From assembly GCF_012933655.1 (NCBI RefSeq), contig NZ_JABBJJ010000027.1:1-64000 (forward strand): DNA of 64,000 nucleotides. The letters are read 5' to 3'. The translations under genes and the position numbers were made by a program. This document shows positions 1 through 7,162 of the stretch, piece after piece. The notes under the pieces were generated by a model. It saw only the letters and a list, made by a program, of their open reading frames with translations. It was not told the DNA's origin and ran no database searches. Positions within the stretch are counted from its first letter, which is position 1. Each line of letters begins with the position of its first letter. Source of the DNA: Pyxidicoccus fallax. GTDB lineage: Bacteria; Myxococcota; Myxococcia; Myxococcales; Myxococcaceae.

Positions 1-354
1 GGCCGGGCGCTCGGCGGGGAGCTTCGCGAAGCCGGAGCCGGGGCGGGCGGGCTTGAGGAACAGCACGTTCGACGAGTCCAGCATCGTCTCGTTCGCGGCC
101 TGACGGTGCGCCTTCCAGATGGGGCCTCCGTAGAACGCCTCCAGGCGTGCCTTCCGGGTGTGCAGGTCGGGGAAGCCTCGCAGCCAGACGAAGCGGTCCG
201 GCCGGTCCAGGTCGCGGAACTGACCCGGGATGGACATGCCGACCGCCTCCTGGCTTTCGAGGAACTCGCGCTCGAAGAGCTCGAAGAGGGTGTCTCGCTG
301 GCCGGGCTTCAGCGTGTACTGGCGGAGCTCGAGGATGGCGTCGTGGGAGTCCAT
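1..354 (-). CDS. NIPSNAP-family protein (3' end outside window)
   Basis: Read on the minus strand from ATG at 354, the frame is open for 118 codons to the window edge, so the C-terminus is missing. The N-terminus 'AILELRQYTLKPGQRDTLF' matches the opening strand and helix of NIPSNAP-type ferredoxin-like proteins. Later 'FVWLRGFPD' and 'FYGGPIWKAHR' fit the same family. Biochemical role in bacteria is mostly unknown. It is transcribed divergently from the MocR regulator, with only about 80 bp between the starts, so it could be that regulator's target; this is inference. Family assignment is fairly firm, function is not. Confidence 0.75.
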   Translation of the reverse strand, partial: MDSHDAILELRQYTLKPGQRDTLFELFEREFLESQEAVGMSIPGQFRDLDRPDRFVWLRGFPDLHTRKARLEAFYGGPIWKAHRQAANETMLDSSNVLFLKPARPGSGFAKLPAERPA

Positions 355-378
355 GGGCGGGAATCTCCGCGCCCGTGT

Positions 379-425
379 GGTCATGCGCCATGACCGCTTT
401 CGCCCATTTCCGTATGACCATTATG
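379..425. promoter_or_regulatory. Candidate MocR operator (inverted and direct repeats)
   Basis: The gap between the divergent NIPSNAP and mocR starts holds an inverted repeat GGTCAT-N5-ATGACC (379-395). ATGACC recurs 24 bp later, at 390-395 and 414-419, the latter followed by TTATGG. MocR/GntR proteins usually bind paired repeats close to their own promoters, so this is a reasonable autoregulatory or divergent-control site. The repeats are seen directly; binding is inferred. Confidence 0.4.
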
Positions 426-433
426 GTGCGGGC

Positions 434-1915
434 ATGAAGAAGGCTCCCTCGGGAATCCTGCCCATCATCGCGGTGGACCGGCGCTCGTCCGTGCCGTTGT
501 ACCGGCAGGTCTACGAGGGCTACCGCGAGGCCATCGTCGACCGCCGGCTGCGGGCGGGCCAGCGGCTCCCGTCGACGCGGAGCCTGGCCTCCGAGCTGGG
601 CATCTCCCGCATCCCCATCCTGAGCGCGTTCGAGCAACTGCTGGCCGAGGGCTACTTCGAGAGCCGCGTGGGCGCGGGCACCTTCGTGGCCCGCTCGCTG
701 CCCGACGAGGGAACGCCGCTGGAGGCACGCGCGACGGCTCGCGGCGCGGCGGAGCCGGAGCGTCCCGGCAGGCGCGTCGTCTCGCGGGCCTCGGAGGTGC
801 TGAGCCCCACGGGTGACCCGTGGTTCGCCGGCCATGGCCCCTTCCGCCTGAGCGAGCCCGCGCTGGACCAGTTCCCCTTCCAGGTGTGGTCGTCCCTGAT
901 GGCGAGGCACTCGCGCAACCCCACCCGGAACCAGCTCGCCTATGGCGACCCCATGGGGTACCGGCCCTTCCGCGAGGCGCTCGCCGAATACCTGCGCACG
1001 TCGCGGGCCGTGCGCTGCGAGCCGGAGCAGCTCATGGTGGTGAGCGGCTCCCAGCAGGCGCTGGAGCTGTCGGCCCGCGTGCTGCTCGACACGGGCAGCC
1101 CCGTCTGGTTCGAGGAGCCGGGCTACGCGGGGGCGAAGGACGTGCTCACCCTGGCCAGGGCCCGGCTGGTGCCGGTGCCGGTGGATGAGGACGGGCTGGA
1201 CGTGAGCGCCGGCATCGCCCGGTGCGCGAACGCTCGGGCCGTCTACGTGACGCCGTCGCACCAGTACCCGCTCGGCGGGACGCTGAGCGCGTCGCGGCGG
1301 CTCCAGCTCCTCGACTGGGCGCGGCGGAGCGGCGCGTGGATATTGGAGGACGACTACGACAGCGAGTACCGCTACGAGAGCCAGCCCATCTCCGCGCTGC
1401 AGGGGTTGGATAGGGACTCGCGCGTCATCTACATCGGGACGTTCAGCAAGGTGCTCTTCCCCGCGCTGCGCGTGGGCTACCTGGTGCTGCCCGAGGACCT
1501 GGTACCGCGCTTCGCCCGGGTACGCGACGCCATGGACATCTTCCCGCCGACCCTCTTCCAGGCGGTGCTGACGGACTTCCTCGCCGAGGGCCACTTCGCG
1601 CGTCACCTGCGCAAGATGCGGCAGCTCTACCGGGAGCGTCGCACCGCGCTCGTGGACGCGCTCACGCGGGAGCTGGGCGACACGGTGGAGGTGCTCGGCG
1701 CGCAGGCGGGAATGCACCTGGTGGCGGCGCTGCCGGAGCGGCTGCGGGACAGGCACATCGCCGAGCGCGCCGCGAAGGAGGGCCTCCGGGCCATGCCGCT
1801 CTCCACCTGCTACCTGGAGGATGCCACCCGCCAGGGCCTGGTGCTGGGGTACGGCGGCACGGACGCGGCGCGGATACCGGAGGCCGTGCGGCGGCTGCGC
1901 AGGGCCGTTCGCTGA
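434..1915 (+). CDS. MocR/PdxR-family transcriptional regulator (GntR HTH + aminotransferase-like domain)
   Basis: 493 residues with the two-part MocR layout. An N-terminal GntR winged helix lies at about residues 15-85 ('LPSTRSLASELGIS', then 'FEQLLAEGYFESRVGAGTF'). A class I aminotransferase-fold domain follows from about 115 to the end. The PLP lysine is in 'TFSKVLFPALRVGY', and 'EDDYDSEYRY' is the usual MocR signature. Such proteins sense a PLP adduct or amino compound and switch nearby genes. I chose ATG 434 because earlier in-frame starts run through the divergent promoter region. It lies 48 bp before the ATP-grasp gene on the same strand, so it may control the peptide cluster downstream as well as the divergent gene. 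Confidence 0.88.
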   Translation: MKKAPSGILPIIAVDRRSSVPLYRQVYEGYREAIVDRRLRAGQRLPSTRSLASELGISRIPILSAFEQLLAEGYFESRVGAGTFVARSLPDEGTPLEARATARGAAEPERPGRRVVSRASEVLSPTGDPWFAGHGPFRLSEPALDQFPFQVWSSLMARHSRNPTRNQLAYGDPMGYRPFREALAEYLRTSRAVRCEPEQLMVVSGSQQALELSARVLLDTGSPVWFEEPGYAGAKDVLTLARARLVPVPVDEDGLDVSAGIARCANARAVYVTPSHQYPLGGTLSASRRLQLLDWARRSGAWILEDDYDSEYRYESQPISALQGLDRDSRVIYIGTFSKVLFPALRVGYLVLPEDLVPRFARVRDAMDIFPPTLFQAVLTDFLAEGHFARHLRKMRQLYRERRTALVDALTRELGDTVEVLGAQAGMHLVAALPERLRDRHIAERAAKEGLRAMPLSTCYLEDATRQGLVLGYGGTDAARIPEAVRRLRRAVR

Positions 1916-1963
1916 GACATCTCGAATGTCTCACGTGGGACGGATGTGGAAGACTCCGTCACC

Positions 1964-3325
1964 ATGCCAGGCAACGAACTCCAAGAGGCCATCTCCTTCT
2001 ACGACGGGTTGCTCCAGGGCGAGGTCCTGCGAAGGACCCACGAGCTGCTCCTCCAGCACACGCAGGCGACGGGCGTGACGTATGGCGGGCGCTCGCTGTA
2101 CCAGGTGCTCCGCCCGCGCTTCCTCACGCCCCGACAGCTGGAGGAGCACCAGCGCGCCACCCTCGTGGTGAGGCGGGGAATCGAAGCGGTGTACCGGCAC
2201 GCCTGCCGCGACGAGTCCTTCCGCCGGGAGCTGGGCGTCCAGGACTGGGAGGAGCTGCTGATGCGCGTGGACGGAGAGAGCCGGATGCCCACCGTCGTGG
2301 GCCGCCTGGACGGCTTCGTCGGCCCGGACGGCGTCCTGCGCTTCATGGAGTACAACCCCGCACCCGGCGGCTATCTCCTGATGCACCTGCTCGGCGAGGC
2401 CTTCACCGCCACGCCCGTCCTGGAGGCCTTCTCTCGCCGCTATGACGTCACATTCCCCCGGACCGCGCCCAACATCATCGACGCGCTCAAGGCCAACCAC
2501 GCGCGCATGGGGCGCGCCGGCATGCCGCAGCTGGTCCTGTTCGGCCCCGCGGGCCCGGACGACGTGGACGAGGAGAAGCTCCTCCAGTCGTACCTCCTCG
2601 AGCAGGGGGTGCGCTTCGAGCACGTCACCTCCGAGGACGAGTGGACGTACCGGGATGGCGCGCTGTACGTGCGCGACTTCCGCGTGGACGTCGTCACCTT
2701 CATCTCGTCCGTGGGGTTCGCCGGAATGCTCGTCGGCTGCGGCCCCGAGCACCCGGTGACGCGGGCGCTCACCGACGGCGCGGCGTACTTCATGAACGGC
2801 CTGTTCCAGCTGTGCGTGATGAACAGCAAGGTGCTCTTCGCCGCGCTCAGCACCCCCACGAACGCACACCTCTTCGAGCCGGACGTCCGCGAGGCGCTGG
2901 CCCGTCACATTCCCTGGACGCGGGTGGTGCGCGAGTGCACCACGTCCTACGGCGGCAAGGACGTGGACCTGCTCTCCTTCGTCTCCGCCCACCGCGAGCG
3001 CTTCGTCCTCAAGCCCGCCACCGGCTACGGCGGCATGGGCGTGATGCTGGGCTGGCTGGCCGACGCGGAGGCCTGGAACGCCACGCTGAAGCAGGCCCTG
3101 GAGGAGAAGTGGGTCGTCCAGGAGCGCGTCCTGACGGACCAGGAGTCCTATCCCATCCTCGGCGAATCAGGGCTGCACTTCGCGGAGCGCTACACGGACC
3201 TCAACCCGTACGTGTGGACCGACACGCGGCAGGAGGGCTACTTCGTGCGTGTCTCACCCAAGCCGATGATGAACCTGACCCAGGGCGGCTCGCTGGCGCC
3301 GCTCGCCGTGGTCCGCGAGCGCTGA
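1964..3325 (+). CDS. ATP-grasp ligase-like protein (glutathionylspermidine synthase / circularly permuted type)
   Basis: About 453 residues from ATG 1964; an in-frame GTG at 1946 is an alternative. A mid-protein 'GRLDGFVGPDGVLRFMEYNP' and a late glycine-rich 'FVLKPATGYGGMGVMLGW' followed by 'WVVQERV' match ATP-grasp nucleotide- and metal-binding elements. ATP-grasp enzymes join a carboxylate to an amine or thiol through an acyl phosphate, so an amide- or peptide-forming role is likely. Substrate is unknown. It follows mocR by 48 bp and precedes the FemAB-DHHA1/NRPS block by 148 bp, so it probably belongs to the same pathway. I cannot place it in a named subfamily with certainty. Confidence 0.7.
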   Translation: MPGNELQEAISFYDGLLQGEVLRRTHELLLQHTQATGVTYGGRSLYQVLRPRFLTPRQLEEHQRATLVVRRGIEAVYRHACRDESFRRELGVQDWEELLMRVDGESRMPTVVGRLDGFVGPDGVLRFMEYNPAPGGYLLMHLLGEAFTATPVLEAFSRRYDVTFPRTAPNIIDALKANHARMGRAGMPQLVLFGPAGPDDVDEEKLLQSYLLEQGVRFEHVTSEDEWTYRDGALYVRDFRVDVVTFISSVGFAGMLVGCGPEHPVTRALTDGAAYFMNGLFQLCVMNSKVLFAALSTPTNAHLFEPDVREALARHIPWTRVVRECTTSYGGKDVDLLSFVSAHRERFVLKPATGYGGMGVMLGWLADAEAWNATLKQALEEKWVVQERVLTDQESYPILGESGLHFAERYTDLNPYVWTDTRQEGYFVRVSPKPMMNLTQGGSLAPLAVVRER

Positions 3326-3436
3326 AGCAATAGGGCCCTCGGACCCAGCACTCGCGAGGTGCGGGAGTCCCAGTCGGCTCGCACACAGCGTGTTTCCGGC
3401 GCGTGCCTACCCGTGGAGGCGGGCACGCGGGGAGCG

Positions 3437-3473
3437 TTGATTTGTCCCGTTTCACATTGGATTCTTAGAAACC
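3437..3473 (+). promoter_or_regulatory. Candidate promoter giving a leaderless or near-leaderless mRNA
   Basis: An AT-rich patch in otherwise GC-rich DNA lies directly before ATG 3474. TTGATT at 3437 could be a -35 box, and GATTCT at 3460 a weak -10 box with 17 bp spacing. Transcription would then begin about at the start codon. No Shine-Dalgarno sequence precedes the ATG, in keeping with a leaderless transcript. Box assignment is tentative. Confidence 0.3.
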
Positions 3474-5297
3474 ATGATTCTCTACGACGAGAGCACGCTC
3501 GCCCGGATTCCGTGGCCCGAGACGCCGGAAGGGCGCTTCGCTCGCGACTACCTGGGCCCGCTGGTGCGTGACGGCAGCACGGCGCTCGTGTCGGACCGGA
3601 CGACGTATCGAATCATCGGCATGGATGGGTTGCTCATCCCGGTGGCCATCAACGACGCCGAGCATGACAACTCGCCGCTGTTCTCCACCTACGCCCGCTA
3701 CGTCACCGCGCAGCTGGCGATGATGGACGCGCGCAAGTGGGGCGGCGCGTCCGGGTTCGCCATCCGCCGCGTGCTCGAGGGGCTGGGGCTGGCGCTCAAG
3801 GCCGCGCGCATCGACCGGTGCGTCTACGTGGACCACTGGCTGGTGCTGCGCAACCTGAACGCCAGGCTGACCGCGGACCAGGTGCGGCGGCTCACGGCCT
3901 TCCTGGCCGAGCGCTTCCCCGGGCACGCCATCCTCTTCCCGTCGGTGAATACGGCCACGCACTCGCCCCTGCTCAACACCCTGCGGCAGGAGGGCTACGG
4001 CCTCGTCTACGCGTTCCACACCCGGATGCTGCTGCCCTTCAAGGCCGAGGTGAGCCGCCAGGTGCGGGAGAACCACCGGCGGGACGCGCGGCTGCTGGAG
4101 GCGGCGGGCTACCAGCTCCTGGATGGCGCGGACGTGCCGGGCTGCGCGCCCCGGCTCCTGGAGCTGTACCGCGCCCTCAACGAGGAGAAGTACTCGACGA
4201 ACATGCGCATCACCCAGGCGTTCTTCGAGTCCGCGCTGAGGGACCGCACGATGCGCTTCCGCGTGGCGGTGAAGGACGGCCGCATCGACGGGTTCTACGC
4301 CTTCACGGTGAACGAGGACGTCGTCTTCTCGCCCTGGTTCGGGTACGAGATGAGCCTGCCCCAGGAAGTCGGCCTGTATCGCGGGCTCGTGTATCAGCTC
4401 ATGCAGGAGGCGCTGGAGCACGGGCTGACCATCGAGCTGGGCGCCGGCGCGGACGAGTTCAAGAGCCGCCGCGGCGACAAGCCGGTGCCGCGTTACACCG
4501 CCGTTCACACCGGCCACCTGCCGGCCTGGCGGCGCGCGGGGTGGCGGCTGTTGCAGCGCTTCGCCAATGAGGCGCTGCTGCCGTCCTCGCGCTCGTACCT
4601 GCGGAGCATCGACGGTGACGGCGTGGTGGGCTTCGACGGCGTGCCCGAGGTCTTCACACCGCCCACGGGCCCCAGCCCGCGCGAGGCGGCGGACGCCCTG
4701 CGCCAGGAGCTGACCGCGCTGGAGCGCGCGCTGGAGGACGCGTCCACGCTCGAAGGCGAGGCCCTCGTCCGCGCCCTCACGCCGCTGTCCGAGAAGCTCC
4801 ACAACTGGCCGCAGCCGACGCGGCGGGTGATGGAGCTGCGCGGGCGGCTGGAGGCGCTGGAGCAGCGGCAGCGGCGCAAGGTCAGCGCGAAGGCCCCGGC
4901 GTCGGCCGTCTCCGCCACCGAGGAGGCCCAGCGCCTGCTCGCGGGCGCGGCGCGGCTGGGTGACACCGCCCTGGTCGCCCACAACCTGCGGGACGCCTCG
5001 TCGAAGCACCTGAAGGACGTGGTGGAGTGCCTGAAGCAGCACGCGGGCAGCGCCGCCGTGGTGCTCGCCGCCACGCGGGGCGAGAAGGTGGTGCTCGTCA
5101 CCGCGGCGACGCAGGCGCTGCTCCAGCGCGGCGTGGACGCGGGCCAGCTCATGGCGCGGGTCGCGCCGGCCGTGGACGGCAAGGGCGGCGGCGCGCCGGA
5201 GGTGGCGTGGGGCGGTGGCTCGCGGCCGGACGGCATCGACGCGGCGCTCGAAGCGGCGCGGCGGTACCTGGATGAGCGGCTCGGAGGAAAGGCCTGA
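3474..5297 (+). CDS. FemAB/GNAT-like aminoacyltransferase fused to a DHHA1 (AlaRS C-Ala-like) domain, copy A
   Basis: 607 residues. Residues about 1-190 and 190-350 look like the two GNAT-type halves of FemAB/peptidoglycan-bridge enzymes; note 'RENHRRDARLLEAAGYQL', 'FRVAVKDGRIDGFYAF' and 'LGAGADEFKSRRGD'. A helical, charged linker spans about 400-470. Residues about 482-605 align by eye over their whole length with the C-terminal domain of alanyl-tRNA synthetase: 'LKQHAGSAAVVLAA' and 'GKGGGAPEVAWGGG', against 'GRGGGRPDMAQAGG' in E. coli AlaRS. FemAB enzymes move an amino acid from aminoacyl-tRNA to an amine; C-Ala binds the tRNA elbow. I infer a tRNA-dependent, perhaps Ala-tRNA-using, amide-forming enzyme. 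The stop is 1 bp before the next start, so the pair is translationally coupled. The fusion is certain from sequence; substrate is not. Confidence 0.8.
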   Translation: MILYDESTLARIPWPETPEGRFARDYLGPLVRDGSTALVSDRTTYRIIGMDGLLIPVAINDAEHDNSPLFSTYARYVTAQLAMMDARKWGGASGFAIRRVLEGLGLALKAARIDRCVYVDHWLVLRNLNARLTADQVRRLTAFLAERFPGHAILFPSVNTATHSPLLNTLRQEGYGLVYAFHTRMLLPFKAEVSRQVRENHRRDARLLEAAGYQLLDGADVPGCAPRLLELYRALNEEKYSTNMRITQAFFESALRDRTMRFRVAVKDGRIDGFYAFTVNEDVVFSPWFGYEMSLPQEVGLYRGLVYQLMQEALEHGLTIELGAGADEFKSRRGDKPVPRYTAVHTGHLPAWRRAGWRLLQRFANEALLPSSRSYLRSIDGDGVVGFDGVPEVFTPPTGPSPREAADALRQELTALERALEDASTLEGEALVRALTPLSEKLHNWPQPTRRVMELRGRLEALEQRQRRKVSAKAPASAVSATEEAQRLLAGAARLGDTALVAHNLRDASSKHLKDVVECLKQHAGSAAVVLAATRGEKVVLVTAATQALLQRGVDAGQLMARVAPAVDGKGGGAPEVAWGGGSRPDGIDAALEAARRYLDERLGGKA

Positions 5298-5298
5298 C

Positions 5299-7122
5299 AT
5301 GAACCTCTACGACGAGCGTGACATCACCTCCGCCCCGTGGCCGGACACGGAGGCGGGGCGCGACGCCCGGGACTTCCTCGTGCCCCTCTTCCAGCAGGGC
5401 GCCATGGCGTTCTTCTCGGAGCGGACCCGCTTCCGGCTCCTCGAGGTGGACGGGCTGCTCATGCCCCTGTCCATCAACGACGCGGAGTACGGCAACACGG
5501 GGGTCTTCTCGCCCTTCGCGCGCTACATCACCAACCAGCGCGCGGCCCTCGCGGACAACGAGGCCTTCGCGGGGGTGAAGGGGCAGCTCGTCAGCCGTGT
5601 CCTCCAGGGCGTGGGCGGCGTGCTCAAGGCCGCTCGCATCAACAAGTGCGTCTTCGTGGACAACTGGCCCACGCTGCGCAACACCACGCCGCTCCTCTCC
5701 GCCGAGCAGGTGCGGCGCCTCACGCGCTTCCTCACGGAGCGCTTCCCCGGGCACGCCATCGCCTTCCCGGCGCTGAGCCCCGCCACGCACTCGCCGCTGC
5801 TCGACGTGCTGGCCGAGTGTGGCTACACGGCCCTCTACACGCCCTACAGCCGCATGGGCCTCGCTCATGGCGAGGACCCTCACCGCAAGGTGCGGGAGAA
5901 CCGCCGGCGGGACGCGAAGCTGCTGGAGGGGTCCGGCTACCAGCTCGTGGATGCCCGGGAGCTGCCCGGCTGCGCTCCGCGGCTGTGCGAGCTGTACCGG
6001 ATGCTCAACCGGGAGAAGTACCGCACCAATCCCGACGCCCGCCCCGAGTACTTCGAGACGGCCCTGCGCGGTGGGCTCATCCAGCTCCGCGCGCTGGTGA
6101 AGGACGGGCGCATCGACGTGTTCTACGGCTTCTCGGTGACGGGGGATGTCCTCTGGTCCCCCGTCGCCGGCTATGACTTGAGCGTTCCGCGAGAGGTCGG
6201 CCTGTACCGCATCCTCAACAGCCTGCTGCTGAAGGAGGCGGTGGACCGCGGCCTCGTCATCGAGACGGGCGCCGGCGCGGACGAGTTCAAGAGCCTGCGC
6301 GGCGACAGGCCGCTGCCCCGCTACTGCGTCGTCTACACCGACCACCTGCTCCCGCACCGCAAGGCGGGGTGGAGGCTGTTGCAGCGCTTCGCCAACGACT
6401 CGCTGCTGCCCGCCGCCCGGGCGTACCTGCGCCGCATCGACGGGGACACGGTGGTGGGCTTCGATGGCGTGCCCCAGCGCTTCACTCCGCCCTTCACGAG
6501 TCCCTCGGAGTCGGTGGCGCTGCTGCGCCAGGAGCTGGACGCGATGGAGGCCGAGCTGGAGGCGGTGTCCCGGCTGCCGAAGCGGGAGCAGGGCGGCCGT
6601 CTCGCCGCGCTCACGAAGCGGCTGGAGGACTGGCCCGCGCCTCCGCCGCCGCGCGTGTCGGAGCTTCGGGAGAAGCTCGGGCGAGTGACTCAGCGGCTGA
6701 GCGAGGAGAAGGCCGGCCGGAGCCGGGAGGCCACGCGCACGCGCCGGGCGGAGCTGGCCCGCTCGCTCGTCGCGAGCGCGGTGAAGGTGGGTGACACCAC
6801 GCTCGTGCTCAGCCACCTGGGCAGCGCGCCCACGGAGCAGCTGCGCTCCATCGCCCACGCGGTCCGCGAGGCCGCCGCGTCCTCCGCAGTGGTGCTCACG
6901 GGCACGCAGGGCCACAAGGTGCTCGTTGTCGCCGCCACGGCGCCGGAGCTGCTCCCGCGCGGCGTGGACGCGAGCGGGCTGCTGGCCCAGGTGACGCCCG
7001 CCGTGGAGGGCCGCGCCGAGGGTGGCCCGGAGCTGGCATGGGGCGAAGGCACCCGCCCCGAGGGTGTGGCCGCGGCACTCGAGGCCGCGCGCCAGTTCCT
7101 CCAGTCCCGCCTGGGCGGTTGA
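5299..7122 (+). CDS. FemAB/GNAT-like aminoacyltransferase fused to a DHHA1-like domain, copy B
   Basis: A paralogue of the preceding gene with exactly the same length (607 residues) and layout: two GNAT-type halves, a helical linker, and a C-terminal DHHA1-like domain from about residue 490. Shared landmarks include 'RRRDAKLLEGSGYQLVD', 'ETGAGADEFKSLRGD' and 'GWRLLQRFAND'. The glycine-rich C-Ala motif has decayed to 'GRAEGGPELAWGEG', so its tRNA binding may be altered or lost. ATG 5299 was chosen because it lies 1 bp after the previous stop with 'GGAGGAAAGG' just upstream. It ends 40 bp before the NRPS gene. The pair may add two residues in turn, as FemA and FemB do, or act as a heterodimer; both are inference. 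Confidence 0.78.
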   Translation: MNLYDERDITSAPWPDTEAGRDARDFLVPLFQQGAMAFFSERTRFRLLEVDGLLMPLSINDAEYGNTGVFSPFARYITNQRAALADNEAFAGVKGQLVSRVLQGVGGVLKAARINKCVFVDNWPTLRNTTPLLSAEQVRRLTRFLTERFPGHAIAFPALSPATHSPLLDVLAECGYTALYTPYSRMGLAHGEDPHRKVRENRRRDAKLLEGSGYQLVDARELPGCAPRLCELYRMLNREKYRTNPDARPEYFETALRGGLIQLRALVKDGRIDVFYGFSVTGDVLWSPVAGYDLSVPREVGLYRILNSLLLKEAVDRGLVIETGAGADEFKSLRGDRPLPRYCVVYTDHLLPHRKAGWRLLQRFANDSLLPAARAYLRRIDGDTVVGFDGVPQRFTPPFTSPSESVALLRQELDAMEAELEAVSRLPKREQGGRLAALTKRLEDWPAPPPPRVSELREKLGRVTQRLSEEKAGRSREATRTRRAELARSLVASAVKVGDTTLVLSHLGSAPTEQLRSIAHAVREAAASSAVVLTGTQGHKVLVVAATAPELLPRGVDASGLLAQVTPAVEGRAEGGPELAWGEGTRPEGVAAALEAARQFLQSRLGG

Positions 7123-7162
7123 GGCTGAGTTCTTCGCAAGAACCTCGAGAGGCAGGTGGAAG

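Noticed and set aside
230-433. N-terminal extension of the MocR gene from ATG 230
   Set aside because: It would run through the divergent NIPSNAP coding region and promoter, and the extra residues have no GntR likeness. ATG 434 is used.
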